NCBI GenBank assembly: GCA_036502575.1
Contig: DASXYL010000064.1
Span: 1 to 64,000 of the forward strand
Origin: DASXRA01 sp036502575
Lineage (GTDB): Bacteria > Actinomycetota > Actinomycetes > Mycobacteriales > Jatrophihabitantaceae
DNA length: 64,000 bases
Direction: 5' to 3'
In this document: piece by piece, positions 43,576 through 53,338 of the stretch
Position numbering within the stretch: position 1 is the stretch's first letter
How the letters are laid out: the number at the start of each line of letters is the position of its first letter
Made by a program: the position numbers and the translations under genes
Notes under the pieces: model-generated
What the model saw: the letters and a program-made list of their open reading frames with translations, nothing else
Database searches by the model: none
What the model was told of the DNA's origin: nothing

Positions 43576-46548
43576 ATGCATGACGATCACGTCCTCATCG
43601 AGCAGCGGCTGCGCCGCATACTCAGCCGCGTCGAGCGAGCGGTGTACTCCGAGCGGGCGCCGCTCGAGGTCGCCGTGTGGCCGGTCGACGGCGAGCCGGT
43701 GCCGGTCGCCCAGGCCCTGGCCGCGGAGTACGCGCCGGCCCGGGTCGGCGACCGGTGGGGCCCGCCGTGGGCCACCGTGTGGTTCCGGGTAACGGGGACG
43801 GTACCGGCGCAATGGGCGGGCCGCCCGGTCGAGGCGTTGATCGACATCGGCTTCGACGCCGTCCACACCGGCTTCCACGCCGAGGGGCTGGTCTACCGCG
43901 GCGACGGCTCGCCGGTGAAGGGGCTCAACCCGCGCACTCAATGGGTGCCCGTCACGCTGGGTGAACCAGTCGAGCTGTACGTCGAGGCGGCCGCCAACCC
44001 GGTGATCCTGCAGCGGGACAACCTGTTCTGGCCGACGCCGCTGGGCGACCGCGACACCGCCGGCAGCGAGCCGCTGTACCGCCTCGAACGGGTCGAGCTG
44101 GCGATCTTCGAGACCGAGGTCTGGGAATTGCAGCAGGACCTCGAAGTGCTGGGCCAGCTGGAGGCCGAGCTCGATCTGGGCGATCCGCGCCGGTGGCAGA
44201 TCCTGCGTGCGCTGGACCGCAGCCTGGACCGCATCGACGTCCAGGACGTGGTGGCGAGCGCCGCGGCTGCCCGGGCCGAGCTGACCGACGTCCTGGCCAC
44301 GCCGGCGCGCGCCAGTGCGCATCGGGCCAGCGCGGTCGGCCACGCGCACATCGACTCCGCGTGGCTGTGGCCGGTACGCGAGACGATCCGCAAGGTCGCC
44401 CGCACGACGGCGAACGTCACCCAGCTCATGGACGACCACCCGGAGCTGATCTATGCAATGTCCTCCGCCCAGCAGCTGGCCTGGCTGAAGGAAGACCGGC
44501 CCGAGGTGTTCGCCCGGGTCGCCGACCGGGTCAAGGCCGGGCAGTTCGTGCCGGTCGGCGGGATGTGGGTCGAGTCCGACACGAACATGCCCGGTGGCGA
44601 GGCGCTGGCTCGGCAGTTCTCGCACGGCAAGCGGTTCTTCGCCGACGAATTCGGCGTCGAGACCGAGGAGGTGTGGCTGCCCGACTCGTTCGGCTACACG
44701 GCGGCGCTGCCGCAGCTGGTCGCCTTGAGCGGGTCACGGTGGTTCCTGACCCAGAAGATCTCGTGGAACCAGACGAACAAGTTCCCGCACCACACCTTCT
44801 ACTGGGAGGGGCTGGACGGCACCCGCATCTTCACCCACTTCCCGCCGGTCGACACGTACAACTCGAAGCTGGCCGGATCCGAACTGGCGCACGCGTCACG
44901 CAACTTCGCCGACAAGGGCGGGTCGAGTGGCTCGGTCGTGCCGTTCGGGTACGGCGACGGCGGTGGCGGCCCGACCCGCGAGATGCTCGCCCGGGCGGCC
45001 CGGCTGCGCGACCTGGACGGTTCGCCGCGCGTCGTCATCGAGCGTCCGGCCGAGTTCTTCGCTCGGGCCGAGCAGGAGTATCCCGACGCCCCCGTGTGGT
45101 TCGGGGAGCTGTACCTCGAGTTCCACCGCGGTACGTACACGTCCCAGGCGAAGACCAAGCAGGGCAACCGTCGCAGCGAGCATCTGCTGCGCGAGACCGA
45201 GCTGTGGTCGGCCACCGCGGCCGTACGCCACGGTACGGACTACCCGTACGACGCGCTGGACCGGATCTGGAAGCTCGTGCTGCTGCAGCAGTTCCATGAC
45301 ATCCTGCCCGGGTCGTCGATCCACTGGGTGCACCGTGAGGCGGCGGCCAACTACGCCGCGGTCGCGGTCGAGCTCGAAGGCCTGATCGACACCGCGCTGC
45401 GCCCGCTGGCCGGCGCGGGCACCACGCCGCTCGTGTTCAACGCCGCGCCGCACGCCCGCAACGGCGTCCCGGCACTCGGCGCGTGGCCCCGCACGAACGG
45501 CGGGCCCGCCGCCGTCACGCCGGACGGCGACGGCTACCGGCTCGACAACGGCCGGCTCCGCGTATCCGTCGATGGGCGCGGGCTGCTCACGTCGGTGCTC
45601 GACGGTGGCCGGGAGGTGCTCGCGCCCGGCAGCGTCGGCAACCGGCTGCAGCTGCACCCGGACACGCCCAACCAGTTCGACGCCTGGGACATCGACTCGT
45701 TCTACCGTCACGTGGCCACCGACGTCGAAGCCGGCGAACTGTCCACAGTGGACGGTGGGGTGTGCGTCGTCCGAACGCTGGGCGCTTCGACCATCACTCA
45801 AACCATCACGCTCGACGGCGGCACCGTGCTGTTCGACACCGACATCGACTGGCACGAGCGGGAGAAGCTGCTCAAGGCCGGCTTCGACCTGGACGTGAGC
45901 GCCGACCGCTCGGCGTCCGAGATCCAGTTCGGCCACGTGTACCGCCCGACGCACAGCAATACGAGCTGGGACGCGGCCAAGTTCGAGATCTGCGCGCATC
46001 GCTTCGTTCAGGTAGCCGATCCCGGCTACGGCGTCGCCGTGGTGAACGACTCGACCTACGGCCACGACGTCACGCGCCACCCGCGCGAGGGCACTGGCGT
46101 CACGACGGTGGTGCGCCTCTCGCTGCTGCGCGCGCCCCGCAGCCCCGACCCCGAGACCGACCAGGGCCGGCACCGGCTGCGGTACGCACTCGTGCCGGGC
46201 GCCGGCATCGTCGATGCGGCGCGTGAGGGCTATCGCATCAACCTGCCCGAACGCGAGGTCGTGGGCAGCGAGACGGTCGAACCGCTGGTGAGCATCGACG
46301 ACGACGGCGTGATCGTCGAGTCGGTGAAGCTCGCCGACGACCGCTCCGGCGACGTCGTTGTGCGGCTCTATGAAGCCCTGGGAGCACGCGCGGCGACGAC
46401 CGTGCGCCTCGGCTTCACCGCCAGCCGCGCGGACGCGGTCGACCTGCTGGAACGCCGTTTAGGGGCGGCGGAGCTCACCGGGCAAGACGTCGCGATCACG
46501 CTGCGGCCGTTCCAGATCCTGACCCTGCGGTTCGGGCGAAAGCAGTAG
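43576..46548 (+). CDS. Family GH38 alpha-mannosidase
   Basis: The 990-residue protein has the GH38 zinc and catalytic motifs: VGHAHIDSAWLWP near residue 254 (His and Asp bind zinc) and EVWLPDSFGYTAALPQL near residue 366, whose Asp is the expected nucleophile. A helical bundle and beta-sandwich C-terminal domains (about residues 615-990) follow. It has no signal peptide, so it acts in the cytoplasm on imported alpha-mannosides, matching the transporter operon upstream. The ATG at 43576 follows GGAAGGAT; the longer frame starts inside a hairpin. Confidence 0.93.
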   Translation: MHDDHVLIEQRLRRILSRVERAVYSERAPLEVAVWPVDGEPVPVAQALAAEYAPARVGDRWGPPWATVWFRVTGTVPAQWAGRPVEALIDIGFDAVHTGFHAEGLVYRGDGSPVKGLNPRTQWVPVTLGEPVELYVEAAANPVILQRDNLFWPTPLGDRDTAGSEPLYRLERVELAIFETEVWELQQDLEVLGQLEAELDLGDPRRWQILRALDRSLDRIDVQDVVASAAAARAELTDVLATPARASAHRASAVGHAHIDSAWLWPVRETIRKVARTTANVTQLMDDHPELIYAMSSAQQLAWLKEDRPEVFARVADRVKAGQFVPVGGMWVESDTNMPGGEALARQFSHGKRFFADEFGVETEEVWLPDSFGYTAALPQLVALSGSRWFLTQKISWNQTNKFPHHTFYWEGLDGTRIFTHFPPVDTYNSKLAGSELAHASRNFADKGGSSGSVVPFGYGDGGGGPTREMLARAARLRDLDGSPRVVIERPAEFFARAEQEYPDAPVWFGELYLEFHRGTYTSQAKTKQGNRRSEHLLRETELWSATAAVRHGTDYPYDALDRIWKLVLLQQFHDILPGSSIHWVHREAAANYAAVAVELEGLIDTALRPLAGAGTTPLVFNAAPHARNGVPALGAWPRTNGGPAAVTPDGDGYRLDNGRLRVSVDGRGLLTSVLDGGREVLAPGSVGNRLQLHPDTPNQFDAWDIDSFYRHVATDVEAGELSTVDGGVCVVRTLGASTITQTITLDGGTVLFDTDIDWHEREKLLKAGFDLDVSADRSASEIQFGHVYRPTHSNTSWDAAKFEICAHRFVQVADPGYGVAVVNDSTYGHDVTRHPREGTGVTTVVRLSLLRAPRSPDPETDQGRHRLRYALVPGAGIVDAAREGYRINLPEREVVGSETVEPLVSIDDDGVIVESVKLADDRSGDVVVRLYEALGARAATTVRLGFTASRADAVDLLERRLGAAELTGQDVAITLRPFQILTLRFGRKQ

Positions 46549-46586
46549 CGGCGTGCCGAATCGGGCCGAGCGCATATCCTGACGGT

Positions 46587-46659
46587 GCCCCCGTAGCCCA
46601 ACGGCAGAGGCAGGCCCCTTAAAAGGGCTCCAGTGTCGGTTCGAGTCCGACCGGGGGCA
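46587..46659 (+). tRNA. tRNA with anticodon UAA and short variable arm (atypical)
   Basis: The 73-base gene folds as a cloverleaf: acceptor GCCCCCG/CGGGGGC (7 bp), a 3-bp D stem, anticodon stem GGCCC/GGGCT around loop CTTAAAA, T stem GTCGG/CCGAC with loop TTCGAGT, and discriminator A. The anticodon is therefore UAA, reading the leucine codon UUA. The variable arm is only five bases (CCAGT), whereas bacterial tRNA-Leu normally has a long arm. CCA is not encoded. It may be a special leucine tRNA or another specificity. Confidence 0.8.
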
Positions 46660-46720
46660 CGTAGCCGTGCACGAGAGCCCCCGTCGACCCCCGGCGCTTC
46701 GAACGCTGCGGCGGTATCTG

Positions 46721-48265
46721 TCACTGGTCCAATTCGGTCGCCGCCACCTCGGCGTCTTCGGGCTGGTCGACGATCCAATCAAACGTGCGCTGAACCGCAC
46801 GTTTCCAGTTGCCGTACTCCCGGTCGCGGGTCGTAGCCGTCATGCGCGGCATCCACCGCGCGGCCCGGTGCCAGTTGCGGCGCAAGGAATCGAGGTCGGG
46901 CCAGTAGCCCACCGACAACCCGGCTGCATAGGCTGCCCCCAACGAGACTGTCTCGGCCACCATCGGCCGTACGACCGGGGTGTCCAAGACGTCGGCGACG
47001 AACTGCATGAGCAGGTTGTCGGAGGTCATCCCGCCGTCGACCTTCAACGATGTCAGCGGCAGGCCGGAGTCCGCGGACATCGCGTCGATGACCTCGCGGG
47101 TTTGCCAGCCGGTGGCCTCCAGGATCGCGCGGGCGAGGTGGCCGCGGGTGATGTAGGACGTCAGCCCGACGATGATCCCGCGGGCCTCGCTGCGCCAGTA
47201 CGGGGCGAGCAGGCCGGCGAAGGCCGGCACGATGTAGCAGCCGCCGTTGTCGTCGACCGTCCGGGCCAGGGTTTCGATCTCCGGCGCGGAGTTGATCATC
47301 TGCAGGCCGTCGCGGAACCACTGCACCAGCGAGCCGGTGACGGCGATCGAACCCTCCAGCGCATAGTGCGCCGGCTCACCCGCGATCTCGTAGGCCGGGG
47401 TCACGATCAGGCCGTGCTTGGACCGCACGAGTTCGTCGCCGGTGTTCATGAGCAGGAAACTGCCGGTGCCGTAGGTGCATTTGACCTCGCCCGCGTCGAA
47501 GCAGGCCTGTCCGAACAGCGCCGCTTGTTGGTCGCCGAGCGCCGCGGCGATCGGCACGCCCGGAACCACTCGGCGAGCGTCGGCGACCCGGTGCAGCGAC
47601 GGCACGATCTGCGGCAGCATCCCCTCGGGAATGCCGAAGAAGCGCAGCAGTTCCGGATGCCAGCGTCTCGTCACGATGTCCATGAGCATCGTGCGGCTGG
47701 CGTTGGTGACATCGGTGACGTGTATCCCGCCGTCGGTGCCGCCGGTGAGGTTCCAGATCAGCCAGCTCTCCATCGTGCCGAACAGCACGTCGCCGCGTTC
47801 GGCACGGACGCCCAGCCCCGGATCGTGGTCGAGGATCCACCGCAGCCGGGCCGCCGCGAAGTACGGCGACAGCGGTAGCCCCGACAGGTCTTGCACGCGC
47901 TCGGCCTCCGGTCGCCGCGCGAGCGCATCGAGCAGGCCGGACGTGCGCGTGTCCTGCCAGACGATGGCGGGTCCGACCGGGCGGCCCGTCGCGCGATCCC
48001 ACACGATCGTGGTCTCGCGCTGGTTGGCGATCCCGATCGCGACGACCGCCCCGATATCGACACCGGCATCGGCCAGCGCGGCCGGCACGACCCATTCCAC
48101 GTTGCGCCAGATCTCGACCGCATCGTGCTCGACCCAACCTGGTCGCGGGTAGCGCTGGCCGTGCTCGCGCTGCCGTACGCCAACCAGCCCGCCACGGCGG
48201 TCGAAGACGATGCAGCGGGTCGAGGTGGTGCCCTGATCGATCGCGAGCACGTACTGCTCAGCCAT
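46721..48265 (-). CDS. glpK: Glycerol kinase, copy 1
   Basis: The 514-residue FGGY kinase begins LAIDQGTTSTRCIVFD (phosphate loop) and has IGIANQRETTIVWD, TDVTNASRTMLMD and the signature LKVDGGMTSDNLLMQF near the C-terminus. It makes sn-glycerol-3-phosphate from glycerol and ATP. It follows the iclR gene by three bases and is divergent from glpF-glpK2-glpD, which encodes a second kinase with the same motifs. Some FGGY paralogues phosphorylate other polyols, so this copy may have a different substrate. Confidence 0.93.
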   Translation of the reverse strand: MAEQYVLAIDQGTTSTRCIVFDRRGGLVGVRQREHGQRYPRPGWVEHDAVEIWRNVEWVVPAALADAGVDIGAVVAIGIANQRETTIVWDRATGRPVGPAIVWQDTRTSGLLDALARRPEAERVQDLSGLPLSPYFAAARLRWILDHDPGLGVRAERGDVLFGTMESWLIWNLTGGTDGGIHVTDVTNASRTMLMDIVTRRWHPELLRFFGIPEGMLPQIVPSLHRVADARRVVPGVPIAAALGDQQAALFGQACFDAGEVKCTYGTGSFLLMNTGDELVRSKHGLIVTPAYEIAGEPAHYALEGSIAVTGSLVQWFRDGLQMINSAPEIETLARTVDDNGGCYIVPAFAGLLAPYWRSEARGIIVGLTSYITRGHLARAILEATGWQTREVIDAMSADSGLPLTSLKVDGGMTSDNLLMQFVADVLDTPVVRPMVAETVSLGAAYAAGLSVGYWPDLDSLRRNWHRAARWMPRMTATTRDREYGNWKRAVQRTFDWIVDQPEDAEVAATELDQ

Positions 48266-48268
48266 GTG

Positions 48269-49030
48269 TCATCGGCGATCCGGCTCCAGCTCGCGGGCGA
48301 TCGCCGCCGCGGCGTCGGTGACGGCTGCGGCCAACGCCGGCCGGGGTGCGCCCGAGGTCAGGCAGAGCCGTTCGACGGGTCCGCTCAGTCCGATCGAGCC
48401 GACGACCAGCCCCCCGGAGCCGCGGATCGGAGCGGCAATTCCTGCCGTGCCGACCAGCCACTCCTCGTTCTCGACGGCGACGCCGGCCCGCCGCACCCGA
48501 GTCAGCTCCTGCCGCAACCGGGCCATCGACACAACGGTGCGCCGGGTGTAGCGCTCGATCTGCGGCAACGCGCGGACCGCGGTCGGCGCGTAGGCCAGCA
48601 ACGCCTTGCCCAAAGCCGTCGCGTGGGCCGGCAGGAGCGTGCCGACGTCCAGCACCTGGGGGCTGTCGTCCGGACGGAACACGTGATGCACGACGAGAAC
48701 CTGGTTCTTCAGCAGGGATCCCAGCCGTACAGTCTCGGCAACGTGGGCGGCCAACGAGTCGGCCCAGTTCAACGACCGCGCCCGCAATTCGTTGACGTCC
48801 AGGTAGCTGGTGCCCAGTTGCAGCAAGGCCGGACCGAGGCGGTATTGGGCGGACGCTCGATCCTGTTCGACGAGCCCGAGCTCGCGCAGGGTGCGCAACA
48901 GACCGTGCGCGGTGCCCTTGGCCAACCCCAGCGAGCTGCTGACTTCGGCCAGGCTCAGCCGTCCCGCGCTGGCCGCGAGCAGGTGCAGGATCGCAGCGGC
49001 GCGCTGGATCGACTGCACCGAACCCGGCAT
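48269..49030 (-). CDS. IclR family transcriptional regulator (GylR-like)
   Basis: The 253-residue protein has a winged-helix N-terminus (SIQRAAAILHLLAASAG, then LSLAEVSSSLGLAKGTAHGLL, the recognition helix, shown split as LSLAEVSSSL and GLAKGTAHGLL). The effector domain has LLPAHATALGKALLAYAP and GIAAPIRGSGGLVVGSIGLSG. Its place at the centre of a divergent glycerol regulon mirrors GylR of Streptomyces. It likely represses both operons by binding the two palindromes at 49093 and 49139 until glycerol or glycerol-3-phosphate is present. Confidence 0.9.
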   Translation of the reverse strand: MPGSVQSIQRAAAILHLLAASAGRLSLAEVSSSLGLAKGTAHGLLRTLRELGLVEQDRASAQYRLGPALLQLGTSYLDVNELRARSLNWADSLAAHVAETVRLGSLLKNQVLVVHHVFRPDDSPQVLDVGTLLPAHATALGKALLAYAPTAVRALPQIERYTRRTVVSMARLRQELTRVRRAGVAVENEEWLVGTAGIAAPIRGSGGLVVGSIGLSGPVERLCLTSGAPRPALAAAVTDAAAAIARELEPDRR

Positions 49031-49092
49031 GGTCCTCGCCGTCCGTAGAGGGCCGGATGACCTGTTTGTCCCTACGACACTACGCGCCGTCG

Positions 49093-49107
49093 TTCGGCAA
49101 TGCCGAA
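49093..49107. promoter_or_regulatory. Candidate IclR operator O1
   Basis: TTCGGCAATGCCGAA is a perfect palindrome (7-1-7) between iclR and glpF. Confidence 0.65.
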
Positions 49108-49138
49108 TGCGCAGCTATTGCCCGGAGTGCTGAAAACG

Positions 49139-49153
49139 TTCAGCATTGTCGAA
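49139..49153. promoter_or_regulatory. Candidate IclR operator O2
   Basis: TTCAGCATTGTCGAA matches O1 at 12 of 15 positions and is centred 46 bp from it. It overlaps a second small inverted repeat, GCTGAA/TTCAGC (49129-49144). Confidence 0.6.
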
Positions 49154-49198
49154 CGAACTCCGTTGCGCCGGCTATGCGTGGCAGGTGAGAGTCGAGCC

Positions 49199-50017
49199 AT
49201 GTCTGACACGACGGCGCAGCCGAGACTGGTGCCCGAGCTGCTCGCCGAGTTCGCCGGCACCATGATCCTCATCCTGTTCGGGGCGGGGGTCGTGGCCCAG
49301 GTGGCCGCGGCCGATATCGGCGATCACGACAGCATCGCCTGGGCCTGGGGCCTGGGCGTCACACTGGGCGTGTATGTCGCCGGCAAGGCCAGCGGCGCGC
49401 ACCTGAATCCCGCGGTGACCGTGGCCAACGCCGCGTTCGCCGGCTTCCCGTGGCGCAAGGTCGTGCCGTACTCGCTGGCCCAGACGGCCGGCGCGTTCGT
49501 CGCCGCGCTGCTCGTGCGGTGGAACTACACCGAGTGGCTCGCGCAGGCCGATCCGGGGCACACGATCAAGACGCAGACCGTGTTCTCGACGCTGCCGGGC
49601 AACGGCGCGGTCACGTTCGTCTCCGAATGGGGCGCCTTCCGCGATCAGGTCATCGGCACTGCGATCCTCGTGTTCTTGATCTTCGCGATCGTCGAGGCGC
49701 GCGCCACGCCGCCGCTGGCCAACCTGGCCCCGGTCGTCATCGGGCTGCTCGTGGTCGGCATCGGCATGGCCTGGGGCACCGACGCGGGCTACGCGATCAA
49801 CCCGGCCCGTGACTTCGGGCCGCGCCTGGCCTCGTTCGTCACCGGGTACGGCTCGGCCATGCGCGACCAGTTCGGCCATCTCTATTTCTGGGTGCCGATC
49901 GTCGCCCCGATCCTCGGTGGCCTCATCGGGGGTGCCCTCTACAAGTACCTTGTCGGCAATCACCTGAAAGCCGACGAGCCGGTTCAGGAAGCCGGCCGCA
50001 TACCGTCCGACGTCTGA
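49199..50017 (+). CDS. glpF: Glycerol uptake facilitator (MIP/aquaglyceroporin)
   Basis: The 272-residue protein has six TM segments and both pore motifs, HLNPAVTVANAAF and AINPARDFGPRL. The Asp after the second NPAR favours glycerol over water, as in GlpF. It admits glycerol for the kinase encoded downstream. The ATG at 49199 fits the first TM region; the longer frame crosses the operators. It begins the glpF-glpK-glpD operon. Confidence 0.94.
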   Translation: MSDTTAQPRLVPELLAEFAGTMILILFGAGVVAQVAAADIGDHDSIAWAWGLGVTLGVYVAGKASGAHLNPAVTVANAAFAGFPWRKVVPYSLAQTAGAFVAALLVRWNYTEWLAQADPGHTIKTQTVFSTLPGNGAVTFVSEWGAFRDQVIGTAILVFLIFAIVEARATPPLANLAPVVIGLLVVGIGMAWGTDAGYAINPARDFGPRLASFVTGYGSAMRDQFGHLYFWVPIVAPILGGLIGGALYKYLVGNHLKADEPVQEAGRIPSDV

Positions 50018-50045
50018 CATCCCGCCCGCGTACGGAGGAAGTCCT

Positions 50046-51560
50046 ATGCCTGATTTCGTCGGTGCCGTCGACCAGGGCACCACCAGCACCCGATTCATGA
50101 TCTTCGATCACGACGGCGCAGAGGTGGCCAAGCACCAGCTCGAGCACGAGCAGATCCTGCCGCGAGCCGGCTGGGTCGAGCACAACCCGGTCGAGATCTG
50201 GGAGCGGACCAGCTCGGTGATCCAGACGGCCATGAACCAGCGCGGCCTGTCGGCGGCCGATCTCGCCGCGCTGGGCATCACCAACCAGCGTGAGACGACG
50301 GTGGTGTGGAACAAGCGCACCGGCCGTCCGTACTACAACGCCATCGTCTGGCAGGACACCCGCACCGACCGCATCGCCAGCGCGCTGGAACGCGAGGGCA
50401 AGGGCGATGTCATTCGCCGCAAGGCCGGTCTGCCGCCGGCCACCTACTTCTCCGGCGGCAAGATCCAGTGGATCCTCGACAACGTCGACGGGGTGCGGGA
50501 GGCCGCCGAGAACGGCGAGGCGGTCTTCGGTAACACCGACACCTGGCTGATCTGGAACCTGACCGGTGGCGTCAACGGCGGGTCGCACATCACCGACGTC
50601 ACCAACGCCAGCCGGACGATGCTCATGGATCTCGAGACGCTGGCCTGGGACGACGAGCTGCTGTCGTTCTTCGGCATCCCGCGCGCGATGCTGCCCGAGA
50701 TCCGACCGTCATCGGACCCGGACGGGTACGGCGAGGTCGTCGGCCCGCCGTCGGTCGCGGGCGTCCCGCTCACCGGCGACCTGGGCGACCAGCAGGCCGC
50801 CACCGTGGGGCAGGTGTGCTTCGCGCCGGGCGAGGCCAAGAACACCTATGGCACCGGCAACTTCATGCTGCTCAACACGGGCGAGGAGCTCGTCCGCAGC
50901 CACAACGGCCTGCTGACGACGGTGTGTTACCGCTTCGGCGATCAGAAGCCGGTGTACGCACTCGAGGGCTCGATCGCCGTCACCGGATCGGCCGTGCAGT
51001 GGCTGCGTGACCAGCTCGGCGTCATCTCCGGCGCTTCGGAAACCGAGTCGCTGGCCCGTCAGGTGGAAGACAACGGCGGGGTGTACTTCGTTCCGGCGTT
51101 CTCCGGGCTGTTCGCGCCGTACTGGCGCAGCGATGCCCGCGGCGCGATCGTCGGGCTGTCCCGGTACAACACCAACGCGCACCTGGCCCGCGCCACTCTC
51201 GAGGCGATCTGCTACCAGAGCAAGGACGTCGCCGACGCGATGGAGCAGGACTCGGGCGTGCACGTCGAGACGCTCAAGGTCGACGGAGGCGTCACGGCCA
51301 ACGACCTGTGCATGCAGTTGCAGGCCGACATCCTGGCCGTGCCGGTGAGCCGACCGGTGGTCGCCGAGACCACCGCCTTGGGCGCCGGATATGCAGCCGG
51401 GCTGGCTACCGGGTTCTGGTCGAGCACCGACGAACTGCGGCAGAACTGGCAGGAATCGAAGAGATGGATTCCGCAGTGGAACGACGCGCAACGCGCCGAG
51501 GGATACGCCGGGTGGCAGAAGGCCGTCCAGCGAACCCTCGACTGGGTGGACGTGGACTAG
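50046..51560 (+). CDS. glpK: Glycerol kinase, copy 2
   Basis: The 504-residue FGGY kinase has GAVDQGTTSTRFMIFD, LGITNQRETTVVWN, TDVTNASRTMLMD, ALEGSIAVTGSAVQWLRD and LKVDGGVTANDLCMQL. Within the glpF-glpD operon it is the most likely main glycerol kinase. Its ATG is preceded by ACGGAGGAAG, the strongest ribosome site of the operon. Confidence 0.95.
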   Translation: MPDFVGAVDQGTTSTRFMIFDHDGAEVAKHQLEHEQILPRAGWVEHNPVEIWERTSSVIQTAMNQRGLSAADLAALGITNQRETTVVWNKRTGRPYYNAIVWQDTRTDRIASALEREGKGDVIRRKAGLPPATYFSGGKIQWILDNVDGVREAAENGEAVFGNTDTWLIWNLTGGVNGGSHITDVTNASRTMLMDLETLAWDDELLSFFGIPRAMLPEIRPSSDPDGYGEVVGPPSVAGVPLTGDLGDQQAATVGQVCFAPGEAKNTYGTGNFMLLNTGEELVRSHNGLLTTVCYRFGDQKPVYALEGSIAVTGSAVQWLRDQLGVISGASETESLARQVEDNGGVYFVPAFSGLFAPYWRSDARGAIVGLSRYNTNAHLARATLEAICYQSKDVADAMEQDSGVHVETLKVDGGVTANDLCMQLQADILAVPVSRPVVAETTALGAGYAAGLATGFWSSTDELRQNWQESKRWIPQWNDAQRAEGYAGWQKAVQRTLDWVDVD

Positions 51561-51564
51561 AAGC

Positions 51565-53277
51565 ATGAGCGTCTCTGCGGCAATGTCACCCGAAGCTCGG
51601 GCCGCCGCGCTGCGCACGATGAGCCAGACCGAGGTCGACATCCTGGTCGTCGGTGGCGGCGTCGTCGGAGCCGGTGCGGCGCTGGATGCGGTGACCCGGG
51701 GGCTGACCACGGCCATCGTCGAGGCTCGTGACTGGGCGTCGGGCACGTCGAGCCGATCGAGCAAGCTCATCCACGGTGGGCTGCGATACCTGGAGATGCT
51801 GGACTTCGCGCTGGTCCGCGAGGCCTTGCACGAGCGTGGTCTCATGCTGGATCGGCTCGCGCCGCACCTCGTGCATCCGGTCCCGTTCTTGTATCCGCTG
51901 CAGCACCGGATCTGGGAACGGCCCTACGTCGGCTCGGGGATCTTGCTCTATGACGTCATGAGCGCGATCGGCCGTCACGGCGCGCGCGGCGTGCCCCACC
52001 ACCGGCATCTGACCCGCCGGCAGGCGCTGCGCGAGGCGCCGTGCCTCAAACCGTCGGCGCTCACCGGTGGGGTGCAGTACTGGGATGCTCAGGTCGACGA
52101 CGCGCGACACACGATGACCATCGTGCGCACGGCCGTGCACTACGGGGCGCTGGCCGCCAATCGCGCCGAGGTGACCGGGTTCCTGCGGGCGGGCGAGCGC
52201 GTCACCGGCGCCGAGGTCGTCGACCTGGAGACCGGTGGGAACCTGCGGATCCAGGCCGGTCAGGTGATCAACGCGACGGGCGTATGGACCGACGACACGC
52301 AGCGGATGGCCGATACCCGCGGGCAGTTCCACGTGCGCGCGTCCAAGGGGATCCACCTGGTCGTGCCGCGCGACCGGTTGCAGTCGACGACCGGCATCAT
52401 CTTGCGCACCGAGACGTCGGTGCTGTTCGTCATCCCGTGGGGCCGGCACTGGATCATCGGAACCACTGACACGGATTGGCATCTGGAGAAGGCGCATCCG
52501 GCGGCGAGCGCCCGCGACATCGACTACCTGCTCGAACGCGTCAACTCGGTCCTGGTCTCGCCACTCACCCGTGCGGATGTCGAAGGCGTGTACGCCGGGC
52601 TGCGACCGCTGCTGTCGGGGGAGTCCGACTCGACGTCGACCCTGTCGCGCGAGCACGTGGTCGGGCACCCGGTGCCGGGGTTGGTGGTGGTCGCCGGTGG
52701 CAAGTACACGACGTACCGCGTGATGGCCAAGGACGCCGTCAACGAGGCGGTGCGCAGCATGGACCGGCGTGTGACGGACTCGGTCACCGATCGCATCCCG
52801 CTGTCCGGAGCCGACGGCTACGAGGCGTTGAAGAACAAGCGGCAGGAGCTCGCCGCGTCGTCGGGCCTGCACGTCGCGCGCATCGATCATCTGCTGAGCC
52901 GGTACGGGACGATGATCGTCGAGCTGCTGGATCTGGTGCGGGCCGACGCCGCCCTGGCCGAGCCGCTGCCCGGGGCCGACGACTACCTGCGCGTCGAGGT
53001 GCTGTACGCCGTCACCCACGAGAGTGCTCGACACGTCGACGACGTGCTGACCCGACGCACGCGCGCCTCGATCGAGGCCTGGGACCGCGGCGTGCAAGCA
53101 GCACCGGTCGTGGCCGCGCTCATGGCCGGCCCTCTCGGCTGGGACGAGCAGCAGGTCGAGGCCGAAATCGAGTACTACCACAAGCGGGTACAGGCTGAGC
53201 GCGACTCTCAGGACCAGCCCGACGACGCCACGGCTGACGCCGCCCGCCTCAATGCTCCAGAAATCACCACCCGCTAG
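51565..53277 (+). CDS. glpD: Aerobic glycerol-3-phosphate dehydrogenase
   Basis: The 570-residue flavoprotein has the FAD loop DILVVGGGVVGAGAALDA, then SSRSSKLIHGGLRYLE, substrate-site segments WIIGTTDTDW and VVAGGKYTTYRVMAKD, and the C-terminal GlpD helical domain. It oxidises glycerol-3-phosphate to dihydroxyacetone phosphate and reduces quinone at the membrane. It starts four bases after glpK2 and closes the operon. A hairpin just downstream could terminate the transcript. Confidence 0.95.
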   Translation: MSVSAAMSPEARAAALRTMSQTEVDILVVGGGVVGAGAALDAVTRGLTTAIVEARDWASGTSSRSSKLIHGGLRYLEMLDFALVREALHERGLMLDRLAPHLVHPVPFLYPLQHRIWERPYVGSGILLYDVMSAIGRHGARGVPHHRHLTRRQALREAPCLKPSALTGGVQYWDAQVDDARHTMTIVRTAVHYGALAANRAEVTGFLRAGERVTGAEVVDLETGGNLRIQAGQVINATGVWTDDTQRMADTRGQFHVRASKGIHLVVPRDRLQSTTGIILRTETSVLFVIPWGRHWIIGTTDTDWHLEKAHPAASARDIDYLLERVNSVLVSPLTRADVEGVYAGLRPLLSGESDSTSTLSREHVVGHPVPGLVVVAGGKYTTYRVMAKDAVNEAVRSMDRRVTDSVTDRIPLSGADGYEALKNKRQELAASSGLHVARIDHLLSRYGTMIVELLDLVRADAALAEPLPGADDYLRVEVLYAVTHESARHVDDVLTRRTRASIEAWDRGVQAAPVVAALMAGPLGWDEQQVEAEIEYYHKRVQAERDSQDQPDDATADAARLNAPEITTR

Positions 53278-53338
53278 TGCCCCGCGCCGCAGCGTTAATC
53301 GTGAGATAAGTCGGCCGGCCCTACGTACCGAATCCACC

